Shown: one piece after another, positions 38,219-48,890 of the stretch
Layout: every line of letters starts with the position of its first letter
Numbering within the stretch: position 1 is the first letter of the stretch
Assembly (NCBI RefSeq): GCF_029227915.1
Contig: NC_079878.1
Coordinates: 23,397,501-23,461,500, forward strand
DNA: 64,000 bases
Reading direction: 5' to 3'
From: Hydractinia symbiolongicarpus
Taxonomy: Eukaryota > Cnidaria > Hydrozoa > Anthoathecata > Hydractiniidae
Position numbers and translations under genes: made by a program
The notes under the pieces: model-generated
Told to the model about the DNA's origin: nothing
Database searches by the model: none
Seen by the model: only the letters and a program-made list of their open reading frames with translations

Positions 38219-39167
38219 TCATTTTAAATCCCAACTGTGACTATCAAGGGTCCTGAGAACTAGTTTAAAATGGTGCATGGAAAGTTTAAATTAAACAAGG
38301 TGTGAAAGTTGTCATTAAATATAGAATAGGTGTAATGATGCTTATTTATAGCTTGATAGTTTTTTCCAAGGCTAGCTAAACTTTAGAATTTACTTTTCAA
38401 AAATCAAAGACTAAAATTACCTGGCTGCATGGCGGCTGCGCAGATATATACAAAATTACATTCTTTGATATCAAATCTTACCATAATCATCTATACATTA
38501 AACATGTGCAATAAATTTCGAAACCCTTGACCAAACTTGTGCCGTGGTTGCGCGGTTGCATGGCTGCAGGAAAGAGGGTGCTGATAAGCCGCAAACGCCT
38601 GCATATATAAGGGCGAGTTCCAGCGACTTTTCGAATTAAATTGGTGGTTGTCCCCCGAAACCGCCCGCACTTTCCCAAACTCGCCTGGAGCATTCCAGAA
38701 ATGCAATTCCTTCCTGTCGATGCGGACGACAGGGAAGAAGGCGCTTTTTTCGTGCATTGTTCTGGTCTATGCAGGTTTTTTCGGGCGAATACTTGAATTT
38801 TTTTCAAATCGACGAACTCGCCGAAAACGGTCGCACTTTTTACGGCGTATGCGGCAGCCTCGTCTGCAGGATCATCAACATCAACGCATTGGTTAGGGTT
38901 TGTGGGCAGTCACGAAGCCATGTAGCAACAAAACCATGCAGCCACTCAATAATTATCACCAGAAAAAGACAGTGTCGCCTCCAAAGTTACTCCTTTTCGA
39001 ATTTTTGTTCGCCGACTGCGCTGACTGACCTATTTTTAGGACTAAAATGACGTAACACCACATATTTGTGACGTCCGTCTTATGCTTCTAAAGCGACCCC
39101 CTATCAACAGCATTCTACCATACGCCTCATATTGAATTGCTTTTTGCAGCAAATATGTTACTATAGT
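38219..39167. other. GC-rich unassigned block (about 38,410-39,020)
   Basis: The stretch has raised G+C and many CpG dinucleotides compared with the surrounding sequence, plus overlapping open frames on both strands of up to about 106 codons, none recognised. Repeated GGCGAGTT/AACTCGCC and TTTTCGGGCGAA-type blocks recur internally, which favours a transposon over a CpG-island promoter. I cannot decide. Confidence 0.35.
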
Positions 39168-39576
39168 ATTCTCGGATCCGGGTTAACATGCTTGAAATTT
39201 TCTGATCGTTTTCAACGAAAATGACAAAAATATTTAAATTCAGCACCAAAATTTATGAAAACATGCAAATTTTCAAGTTTATACAGTAAGTACAACTGCC
39301 TCTATTAGTAGCCAAACTTTTGATGTTTTATGAAGAAATGACCACACAAATTAACTGCAGTGAAAAATTTTCACTGCAGTTAGATATTATTGTCAAACTC
39401 TTATAAAATTTAAAAACTTTAAATTACAATAAATCCTGTTCTAATAATCTTTTAGTATTCTAAATTTCCTATGTTATATAATTTTTGCTGATAAATCCAA
39501 ATATGCCACTCATTTTTCTCAAAAATTCCTTGTTTTCTTTTTCAAAATTTGATATTGTTAACCCGGATCCGAGAAT
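39168..39576. mobile_element. MITE with 21-bp perfect terminal inverted repeats
   Basis: The left end ATTCTCGGATCCGGGTTAAC (39,168 onward) is matched exactly by its complement ending at 39,576. The interior is A+T-rich and non-coding and contains a second palindrome, TAACTGCAGTGAAAA with its complement, at about 39,353-39,383. The target duplication is not clear. Confidence 0.85.
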
Positions 39577-39928
39577 AAACATCTCCTTGGTGAACCTTGT
39601 AACACTTACTAATGCTGTTAACTTTGCAAAGAAGTGTTAGTTTAAGAGTTATGTGAATGCTGTTCCTTCTAGCTATCCAACTAGCTAGATTTCAAAAAAA
39701 GCTTTGCAGAATATAACTTCCTCAGAACAAATATATATATACATACATAAAATAAACAGAACACATAAATATCTGGCTAGTTTTTCTCCACATGGAGATA
39801 GCTGAGCTGCCATCTTTGTAGTTTGCGTTACATCATGCGTTCTCAGCATATTAAAGCGTAGTGGCTATTCATACGTAACCGACTTCATTATTTTTTTGTA
39901 TCCGTGTTTCCGTCGTATTAACAAGTCT

Positions 39929-40047
39929 TTCAACCTCGTTCCAAGGGCATTTTGCCTTGTTGATAAAGTTAAGCGGCGAAGAAAAGCCATTGTTGTCCAC
40001 TTCGTAATAACGGCTCAGGGGCCACAAGACCCTGAGCACGAGGTTGC
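39929..40047. mobile_element. Small MITE, CAACCTCGT...ACGAGGTTG family, copy 1
   Basis: Begins TTTCAACCTCGTTCCAAGGG and ends GACCCTGAGCACGAGGTTG. No coding content. Confidence 0.65.
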
Positions 40048-40077
40048 AAGTCTTAAGGTCGAGTTTGGATATGACAC

Positions 40078-40173
40078 AACCTCGTCCCCAGGGCATATTG
40101 TATCTTTTTAATATCGGACGGCGATCTCGCCGTCCCGAGATAAAAAGAGACAACAGGCGCTGGGAACGAGGTT
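40078..40173. mobile_element. Small MITE, same family, copy 2
   Basis: Begins CAACCTCGTCCCCAGGGC and ends GCTGGGAACGAGGTTG. An internal palindrome, GGACGGCGATCTCGCCGTCC, lies near 40,117-40,136. Confidence 0.8.
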
Positions 40174-40374
40174 GGATAGGACATAGTATTTGTTAGCCGT
40201 TTTTCTTTTTAGCTGTAAATTTTAGGGCGAATTTGGTCGCTCCAGGCGATCCGAGTGGACAAGCGACTATTAAATCTCACTCCATATACCATAGCGAAGT
40301 AGAATGAGCGACAAGAGAAATCAATATTGGGTACCAGCCTAAATGATGCGAAAAATGTTAGGTGTCACATCAAC

Positions 40375-40461
40375 CTCGTTAACCAGGACGGCGAGACGTT
40401 CGTATCCGCCGTCCTGATGTCAGAAAAGATACAAGATGCCTTGGGGACGAGGTTGATATAA
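40375..40461. mobile_element. Small MITE, same family, copy 3
   Basis: Begins TCAACCTCGTTAACCAGGAC and ends TTGGGGACGAGGTTGA. It has an internal GGACGGCG...CGCCGTCC inverted pair. A related single end, CCTGGGAAGGAGGTTG, lies near 41,140. Confidence 0.75.
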
Positions 40462-40761
40462 GTTGATATTATATTTACCCCTTATTTTCGCGAAATTTGA
40501 AGGATTGACTTTTTATACACTGTTCTTCTTTTTCCGCTGCGCACAAATTAATGTTCTAACGCAATATCTTTCAATTGATATATGTATCTGTTCACAACTA
40601 AAGAAAAAAGTTTGCTAATATAGAATAAGGTTGAAACTTAATAAATATGCGTTTAAAAAATTTAGTTCTAACAAATATATAGAATAGAAAAAAAAATAGA
40701 AAAAAACATATGCTGGAAAAGTCAAGTTCTGTCACGTATGAATAGCCACTTCGGAAACAAA

Positions 40762-41088
40762 ATGGCCGATGATGAACATGTGCTTGACCTTGCTTCCCCA
40801 GTACTTATTAGCGATCGCCCAAAGGAATCTAAACCAAAGAATGGTCGAGGACGAAAAAGGAAATACGTTGAAAAGTATGCATCAGTCAAATATATTCTTC
40901 GTAAAACCATAAAGTTAGATACACTGGTTCATGAAAGGTGGCAAGAACTTCGGGGTGAACTTTCACATAATGAATTTGCTACAAAGCTAATGGACTTGTT
41001 TGAATCAACTAAAACGCCCTGTGATTGTCAAAGACATTCGCGAGTGTCTTCAGTTAATAATTTACACATGGATGATTGTTTGTCCTAG
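40762..41088 (+). CDS. Hypothetical protein, 108 aa, basic N-terminal region
   Basis: The start at 40,762 is preferred over the upstream in-frame ATG (40,738) because it has a good context (ACAAAATGG). The protein begins MADDEHVLDLASPVLISDRP, has a basic patch GRGRKRKYVEKY near residue 30, then LDTLVHERWQELRGELSHNE and FATKLMDLFES. The latter half resembles a short helical module (RW-x-L...-FA-x-x-LLD) that I associate with N-terminal regions of multi-exon or transposon-borne proteins, without being able to name the family. It has no signal peptide or membrane segment. It ends in TAG at 41,088. It could be a first exon read through into its intron. Confidence 0.5.
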   Translation: MADDEHVLDLASPVLISDRPKESKPKNGRGRKRKYVEKYASVKYILRKTIKLDTLVHERWQELRGELSHNEFATKLMDLFESTKTPCDCQRHSRVSSVNNLHMDDCLS

Positions 41089-42180
41089 CTCTGCTGCGCC
41101 TAGCTGCTTCTTCAGAATATTGTAGGCGTCGAAAATAATCCTGGGAAGGAGGTTGGACGGCTTTAGTAAGAATAAATGTTCGATTTTTCATAAGCGTAGC
41201 TATACAGCTCAGTGTTTTTAATGCCAAACACAAGCATATAGATGACTTTCAATGTTTACGTTTTTACGGGATTCTTGCACATGCGCGGAAAAAATCAGAA
41301 AAAGACGCGTGTTGTTTATAATCCCCAGACCTCTTACGCAAATCGACAGGTAAAAAAATGTCACGATAAAAGTCGTCTATTATCATAAAATAAAGCGATA
41401 AACTTTTTCTGCATAACTAACCCTCTTTTTTACATCCTCTATCATACCAAACCAATAATACTTTTCCCTTATTTTGTTGATTGTCTTTGTTGATTCACCA
41501 GAGTGACCTCCTGATTGGCTGTTGTGGTACTCCTAAAATACCTGATATTGTACGTCTGCCTGTTCAATTACAGTACTTCAAAAAAAAAATTTCCTTGAAG
41601 ATTTTTACCTCTAACCTGACATTACTGCGTATTGCTCACTCTTTCTTCTCAATGCTCTATTCCCCAATTTATTCAAGCCTGTTAGAATGTGTGCCATTTT
41701 TTAAATATTGAAACCGTATGTATTTTTGAAAAAAGGCAGACCGATTTTTTTTAAATGGTTAGACCGAATTGTTTAATTGGGGGAGCACCGAATTTTTTAA
41801 ATGGGGGCACCAAATTTTTAAATATTTAGACCGAATTGTTTAAATGGGGGAGGGGGGGCAAATTTTTTAAATGGGAGGGATCGTATTTTTTAAATTGGGG
41901 GAAAGAAACCCAATTTTTTAAATAGGGGATGGGGAACCGTATTTCTTACTACACAGGGCATCCTTTAGCAATTTTGTGAAATTTTTTAGAATATAGTTTC
42001 CAAAAACACCAGCACTTTTTAAAGGCCATGCGGCTTACAGGCACCCTGTCTGTAACACTAGTCAAGGCGAATTCAACTGTTGTAATTAATGTTCTATTAT
42101 CCTTTCCAACAAGAGTGTATGTGTTTACTAAATTATAAAATCTTAAATCATTAACAAAGCCACTATGTATGCATTTATAG
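41089..42180. other. No gene; minisatellite at 41,730-41,935
   Basis: At 41,730-41,935 an irregular tandem repeat of about 25-35 bp (ACCGAATTTTTTAAATGGGG-like) recurs seven or eight times. The flanks hold unrecognised short open frames. Confidence 0.6.
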
Positions 42181-42420
42181 ACACCCCTCAATGTCTGTTG
42201 ATGAGTTCAACAACCAATTTTTAATGCCCCTTCTTGAGAAAGCGTCTTCTGAAAATAAGCCAATCTTTCTCCTTGGTGATTTTAATATTGACCTTCTAAT
42301 GTCCGAATCAGTTAAAGAAGTTTCTGATTATATTAATATTACCTCCCAGGGATAAAATAAATATCTATACCTCTATGCCCTTTACTTTAAACCCCTTCAC
42401 CAGAAACAACCAAGAGTTGA
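42181..42420 (+). pseudogene. LINE apurinic-type endonuclease fragment
   Basis: The plus strand reads YRHPSMSVDEFNNQFLMPLL then SSENKPIFLLGDFNIDLL, the central part of an APE-type endonuclease from a CR1/L2-like retrotransposon, including the GDFNIDL motif. A stop and frame change follow within 60 codons. Nothing else of the element is present on either side, so it is a small relic. Confidence 0.65.
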
Positions 42421-42519
42421 TATTTAGATATCAACTAATAGTAATAAAATTTAAAGTTTTTACATTCAAATTAATTTCTTCCAATTTACGCTTCTTACTA
42501 GACGTGTGTTGTTGTTTCG

Positions 42520-43961
42520 TTGAAGTTTCCTAAGTGGGAAAGAAATAATTTACTTAAAACTATTGCAAGTGGGTCCTGTAACAGAAGATTGTTTAAATCT
42601 ATGTATAGAAATATCTTACGTTCCATGTGTTATATGCCTTTGATGTAAAGAGATAATTATTGCTTAGTATTTGATAATTCATTCATGTAAAAAAACAAAG
42701 AAAAGTCCTACAGTATCTCATTAGAGTAAAATGCAATGGAATACCACTTTTATGCTTAGTGATACTGAGGAACAAAAATAGCTGTTTAATTGACAAGATG
42801 TTCGAAGAGTGTGGAGAACCTGAAAATGTAATTACTAAATATCTCTTCAATAAGTCAAGATGCATTTTCCGATACAGATAAATAATTGGCTACAATATTT
42901 ATCTGTATGTCAATTAAACAGCTATTTTTGTTCCTCAGTATCACTAAGCATAAAAGTGGTATTCCATTGCATTTTACTCTAATGAGATACTGTAGGACTT
43001 TTCTTTGTTTTTTTACATGAATGAATTATCAAATACTAAGCAATAATTATCTCTTTACATCAAAGGCATATAACACATGGAACGTAAGATATCTTACGTT
43101 CCATGTGTTATATGCCTTTGATGTAAAGAGATAATTATTGCTTAGTATTTGATAATTCATTCATGTAAAAAAACAAAGAAAAGTCCTACAGTATCTCATT
43201 AGAGTAAAATGCAATGGAATACCACTTTTATGCTTAGTGATACTGAGGAACAAAAATAGCTGTTTAATTGACATACTTGAAGTTTCCTAAGTGGGAAAGA
43301 AATAATTTACTTAAAACTATTGCAAGTGGGTCCTGTAACAGAAGATTGTTTAAATCTATGTATAGAAATATCTTACGTTCCATGTGTTATATGCCTTTGA
43401 TGTAAAGAGATAATTATTGCTTAGTATTTGATAATTCATTCATGTAAAAAAACAAAGAAAAGTCCTACAGTATCTCATTAGAGTAAAATGCAATGGAATA
43501 CCACTTTTATGCTTAGTGATACTGAGGAACAAAAATAGCTGTTTAATTGACATACAGATAAATATTGTAGCCAATTATTTATCTGTATCGGAAAATGCAT
43601 CTTGACTTATTGAAGAGATATTTAGTAATTACATTTTCAGGTTCTCCACACTCTTCGAACATCTTGGTTGTTCCCCGGTTTCTGTTGGTCTCTTAGTATT
43701 TGATAATTCATTCATGTAAAAAAACAAAAAAAGTCCTACAGTATCTCAATAGAGTAAAATGCAATGGAATACCACTTTTATGCTTAGTGATACTGAGGAA
43801 CAAAAATAGCTGTTTAATTGACATACAGATAAATATTGTAGCCAATTATTTATCTGTATCGGAAAATGCATCTTGACTTATTGAAGAGATATTTAGTAAT
43901 TACATTTTCAGGTTCTCCACACTCTTCAAACATCTTGGTTGTTCCCCGGTTTCTGTTGGTC
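42520..43961. repeat. Fold-back array of near-identical units (palindrome centre 43,090/43,091)
   Basis: Three blocks alternate. A (183 bp, ATCTTACGTTCC... to ...TTTAATTGACA) is at 42,613-42,795 (+), 42,908-43,090 (-), 43,091-43,273 (+), 43,370-43,552 (+) and 43,692-43,823 (+, 5'-truncated). B (about 92 bp, TGAAGTTTCCTAAGTGGG) is at 42,521-42,612 and about 43,277-43,369. C (about 138 bp, ending TTTCTGTTGGTC) is at 43,553-43,690, 43,824-43,961 and, inverted and shortened, 42,796-42,907. The A(-)/A(+) pair forms a 366-bp palindrome with no spacer. Copies are almost identical, so the rearrangement is recent or an assembly artefact. Confidence 0.9.
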
Positions 43962-44217
43962 TTGTTTTTGTTGCATTTTTTTAGAGAAAATAGCCATTAG
44001 TTTGCAATCATACAGTTTTTCTTTTAATTGGGAATTAAATTATTTTGATTAAGTTGTGTTAACATAGAGTTTTTTTAAAAACATAAAAGCAGAAATATTT
44101 GAAAAGTGCAACTCTTACATCAGGGCTATCTTTTTCACAATTACTACTAATTTGTGTCTCTTGGTTATATTCCTAAAAGAAAAGAATATAGCAAAAAAAT
44201 GCATTATTCACACAATG

Positions 44218-46969
44218 AACCATGCGCAAGCTCCCATCATTGAAACTGAGTGTACCAGACGGAGGGAAGGTGGTATTACAGCGCGGTCGCTGTGCACAAT
44301 CACACCGTCTGATTCCTGAAGGCTGTGACGGTACTGCTAAAATTGTTCGATTGAAGCTAGGTGACAGGTGTCGTCAGGTAAACCAAGATGAATCGCCTCA
44401 AGGATGGTCCGCATGTCAGTGTCCTTATTGGTTTGTGCGGGAAGTTTATCCCACGTGATTGACATGAGAGCGGAAGTGTCTGGGTGGATAGCGACAGCCA
44501 TCAGTGATTCTGTGTTGGCTGTCAACAGGTCGGATGATGGGGCAGGATAGCGTGATGCAGCATCGACGGCATGGTTGGATTTTCCAGGCAGTTGGATGAT
44601 GTCGAAGCACCAACGTAAGGCCCTCTGCTTTATACGAAACAATCTTGTGTTTTGAATTTCGTCAACCGTTTTGTCTCCAAAGATCCTGGTCAGGTGCTTG
44701 TCGTCAGTGGCGATGGTGAAGTTGCTACATCTAAGGGTGAAGAACTTGGTCTGCTCTAGACCCCATGTTATGTGTAGGGCCCCACCTTTTATCGGAGCGT
44801 AATGCTGGTCTGCCGACGACAAGATTCTAGACCCAGCTAAGGTAATTCGCCATCTGTCAGGGCATCAGTCCGGAGCATTGGATGAGCAAGGGCAGTGTTT
44901 TAACTGGGCCTAGTTGGACACCTGAGTAACGAGACCAAACCAACTTCAGATGTCCATTGTAGTGGTGGGTGTAGGGAATTTGTTGATGGTACTGAACTAC
45001 TTTGGAATGGTACCCATTCCGTGCGTCAGTGACGGTTTTCCAGGTGTTGCGTGGCATGCGACGAGCGAGATGGAAACGTGATTTCGCGTTGTGCGTTTCC
45101 CTCTTGCAAGGTTTGTTGAGTGTGGATAGGTTGACTGTTCTTTGTGGTGATCCGTCATGTTCTCTTACCAAGGGCTTCGTCTCGATGGTGGTCCGCGTAC
45201 ACCTTTTCTTACCAATGAACAGGTATTGGTATGGCCTTGTGACATGCTATAGACGTTGTTCTGTCTTTCCACAGGAGGGCCGTCCATACGTGGGAGCTAT
45301 TGGTGTGGACAAGTGTTGAATGTGGAAGACGAATAGCGTTTGAGAACCCAGGTGCGCATTTTACTATTATTCTCTGGGCTGCAAGTTAGCGGGAGATCAG
45401 TCGGGCGATCTGGTGGAAGCGTTCTCCTCGGGCAGTCACAGATGCCACCGTCATCTTTTGTTGCACCGCATTTTGAGCCATTTGATGACGTTACATTCTC
45501 ACATAGCCATAACCACCTGTCTTTAGACAAGTATTATCATTACGGCTTGCTGTTTTGTCACCTCATTATCATTTACTCTCCCAAAGAGTGTGTGTTCATT
45601 CCGCCTGAAACTTCCCGACGACTGGAAAATCATGGTTGATGATGCCCAGCTGGAGCATCGAGTCGTAGGAGAGGTACATGGATCTGACGTCGCGACTGAC
45701 ATATACCATGGATTGACATGCTGGTGCATTTTTCATGGATCTCTGCGAAGAAGACTCCGTCGGTGCGGAGTGGTGATTTGTCAGCAGCGTTTAGTGATAG
45801 AGAAGCTTGAGATAAGTCTGACATTTTGAAGCCAGACTTTAGGGACTGATCTAAGGACCATATAATTTACTGTGCCCCTGTATCAGCGATCGCTTCCAGA
45901 CTGACGAATTCGGAAGGTTGTTTTGCCAAGGCCATGTGTAGGTTGATCTTCGGGTGAGCTGTGACCTGGGCGCGCCTCCATTCACCCTTGTTGAATATCT
46001 GATGCTCCAGCGGTTTCTGAGCAGGCGGTCGAGGGGTGGTGTGCTTCTTGGATGAAAGCGGAGCATAGCTGCTGATTGATGAGATCTGCCCGAGAGTATC
46101 ATCGCTGCCGTGACTAATAAGGTTTGATTCACCACGTTCACCGCGTTTTTGGTTGTCCCGGTTCTTCTTTCAGCAGATCTCGCACCGTATGTCAGGTTTC
46201 CGGTTCCACCCTCTGGATTTCTTGGAGAATAGGAGGGATTATCCTGTCGTAGTCAGGGCAACGGGTGGTCCTGGATTTTTCTGCGTCACTCGGTAATGAA
46301 GAACAGTCCTTGCGTAGGGTTTCAGCCACATCCCTGTGATTGGTCAGGTAGCTGTTGCGCCGATAGAACGACATAGCTGATGTAGATGTGGACGGGTTGG
46401 CGTTGCATGCGATCTCTTTGTTTTCCACGTATGCAATCACATCCGTGACTGGCTTCAGTTGGATGTTGTTGGTGCTGAGAGAATCACGGCGTATGTCAAT
46501 GTCAGCGATTCCGTTCCGTTCACTTCGTCAGTGTAGTAAACGTGACCTTGGTACGCTGTGCTGCAGTTGGGCATGACCAATTGAAAGTTGTTTTGAACTC
46601 GCAGGTATCGTCTTCTCCTGAACCCGTGCAGCGAATTTTTGTGTGTGATGTAAAAGTTGGACTGGCTCGAAGTACTATCTCCCCCATTTGCTCGTTGGTG
46701 CATTCTAACAACTGGCCAGTTGGGATCGATGAGCCTGTACGAAACGTCTCCCATCGACGAATGAAAGCATTCCATTGTTCTGTTGTGGCTTTCATCTGAA
46801 GCCTTGGATGTTCGAGTCTTGGAGTACGCGGAGCCGGGGCAGCATGGTGGCGTGAGGTGCTGACAGCATGTATGTGAGAGTGCACGTTCAGTATCGCACC
46901 TGCGCGAATGACATCTTCGTCGTCGGTCGTGAACCCACAGTCAGGAATGGGGCATGTAAGAACTGTCAT
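44218..46969 (-). pseudogene. Ty3/gypsy retrotransposon internal region, decayed
   Basis: Reading from 46,969 down: a gag-like start (MTVLTCPIPDCGF; WNAFIRRWETFR near 46,760; MIAYVENKEIACNANPS near 46,430); an aspartic protease signature ADTGAQ near 45,880 followed by a stop; a linker with GGICDCPRRTLPPDRP and SSSTFNTCPHQ near 45,450-45,300; the start of reverse transcriptase (VREHDGSPQRTVNLSTLN, TWKTVTDARNGYHS) at 45,170-45,040; RNase H (DQHYAPIKGGAL, LPGKSNHAVDAASRYP) at 44,820-44,540; and the opening of an integrase zinc-binding region (IPPSLR) at about 44,250. The central reverse transcriptase, including its YxDD site, is deleted between 44,857 and 44,822. Most of integrase and any LTRs are absent. 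Frames change repeatedly. Confidence 0.85.
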
Positions 46970-48592
46970 GACCAATCCAATAAAAAAAACTCCAATCACC
47001 TTAGTTTAAAGCCAAGATCCTAACATGGACAAAAGTCATTCATAGATGTAAACCAGAATGTTTATTTATATTTCTCTGTATTTATACTAACGAATGTTAG
47101 GATCTAAAGAACAAAATATCAATACAAAATATATGCTAGAATGTTATTGTCATTACTCTCCAATTTTCCATCCAACAAGACTGTCAAAAATGTTGTGGTG
47201 TTGATTGTGTACTCTTTTACCAATATCTGTGTTTGCGACATACACCGAGTGTAGGCTTTGCTGGGTTTTACAATGTCAAATTTAAACCATTTTCCAACAG
47301 CATTATCAGTAAACCCATGAAATTCAATTCCTTATGCAACATATTCATTGCCAAATTGATGGATTCATATGTGAGCATGCGCAATTTTAAAATGTTGTTT
47401 TATTCTTCAGGCGAAAATTTCAAATTTCTTCTCCTTTTGATTGGACCATAAGCCTTAACTTCTTTTGTGATAAACCGTATCTTCGTCACACACCACATTT
47501 TCTCCTATAGCATGCTTAGCTTTCTTTTGCATGGTTCCTCTAGTGTTATACTACAAGAGGAATGCTGTTTTTTCGGCGCATCTTGCTGTGTTTTCACATT
47601 ATTCATTGGTATGTCATAAATCGCGTCATCAATGGGAGCAAGTTCTTCTTATACAACATTTGTCTTTACCAGGAACCTTTTCAAAGATGCGTATAGTCCA
47701 CGCAAATTTTCTCTTTTCTGCCGCAACACTAACTCTTCCGGTCAAATCAGACTTTAACTTTTTCGGTTTGGGAAGTTTTGTGGAAATGGATGTGTCGGGA
47801 GGAGGTTTGAATTTGGTTTTGTGTTTTGCTCAATAATCATATTATTGTCATTTGGAACGTTTTTATTGACAAAATCTAACGTGGACTGAAGTTGATTTTC
47901 CAAATCTTCTAAAATATTTGCTTCTTTAACTAAGTGTGTCATAGACTTAATTTGGTTTAGTATCTCCCTGCAAGATGATGCTTCAGTATGTTTACTATAT
48001 GCCTTTGTTGGCTATTCTGCTGTCTGTATTCCTTTTTTTTAAGTTTCTCTACGACGGTCCTCTTTCGGCGTTCAGTATTTGTGTCTGCCTACATGTAAGA
48101 ATATTTACTTGAATTATCAAGTCATCTTATGTCATCGGACATTATTATCAAAAGGATTAGAAAAAAAGAAAAAAAAAGAAAATAATAATAAAAGTAAGAA
48201 AACAGCAAATGTTACTGCTCGACTCGAAGCTAAAATACTAATACTAATAATACCATACAATATTCAAACAAACAGAAACAAGCAACTAGTATAGAAAGTG
48301 TTGCGGAGCGTGGGACTGAGTCCCCTAGGTTCGCAAGCGAAAAATTTTAGATGCCCCTTTCGGTTGAATTGTATAACGAATCGTATAAAAAACAAAGTTC
48401 CCACGTGCTCCATGGTAATCGATCAAACTGTTTCATCTTCGCCTTGATGAAACATTTCCTGGGGTTTCCGCATTAGCAGTATATACCGTAGTGTGTTCCG
48501 GACGCAATATTACTTGCACCAGGGACATATTTTCTTTAGAACCTGATGTATCGAAAATGCTAAAAAAGGTTAAACGGAACAAGAATGGTGTT
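46970..48592. other. Unassigned; degenerate minus-strand coding remnant at about 47,200-47,960
   Basis: The minus strand contains charged, protein-like pieces in shifting frames: THLVKEANILEDLENQLQST at 47,940-47,880, TYESINLAMNMLHKELNFMG near 47,370-47,310, and DNAVGKWFKFDIVKPSKAYT near 47,300-47,240. The order faintly resembles a repeated family in which such a segment precedes a Ulp1-like protease fold, but that is a weak recollection. Several stops are present. From 48,050 to 48,592 I see nothing. Confidence 0.3.
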
Positions 48593-48890
48593 CGGCTCAA
48601 GTTACAAAAACGGAAAATATTTCTTTATCGTGAAATTATTTTCTGGTTTAAAAAATTATGAGATTTCCAAACAGGAAATTTTTTCATTTTTCTGAAATTT
48701 GTTTTGATTGAACCCAAAAAATGAATTATATATATATATATTTGAAGATTTTCAGTAGGCGTTGATGATTGCATGAGAACCGCTTGTCAGAATTTAAAAC
48801 GCCTCAGTAATAACAAATGTATATACATGTTGAAAAAGTTTCCCCGATACATATTTATTGAAATAATTTCCGTTTCTGTAACTTGAGCCG
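48593..48890. mobile_element. MITE with about 30-bp imperfect terminal inverted repeats
   Basis: The left end CGGCTCAAGTTACAAAAACG (48,593) is matched by the right end complement CGGCTCAAGTTACAGAAACG (ending 48,890). The interior is A+T-rich and non-coding with a TATATATATATA run. Confidence 0.75.

Noticed and set aside
42900-43100. The palindrome as a telomere or linear mitochondrial terminus
   Set aside because: It lies within nuclear-type sequence, lacks telomeric repeats and contains no mitochondrial genes.
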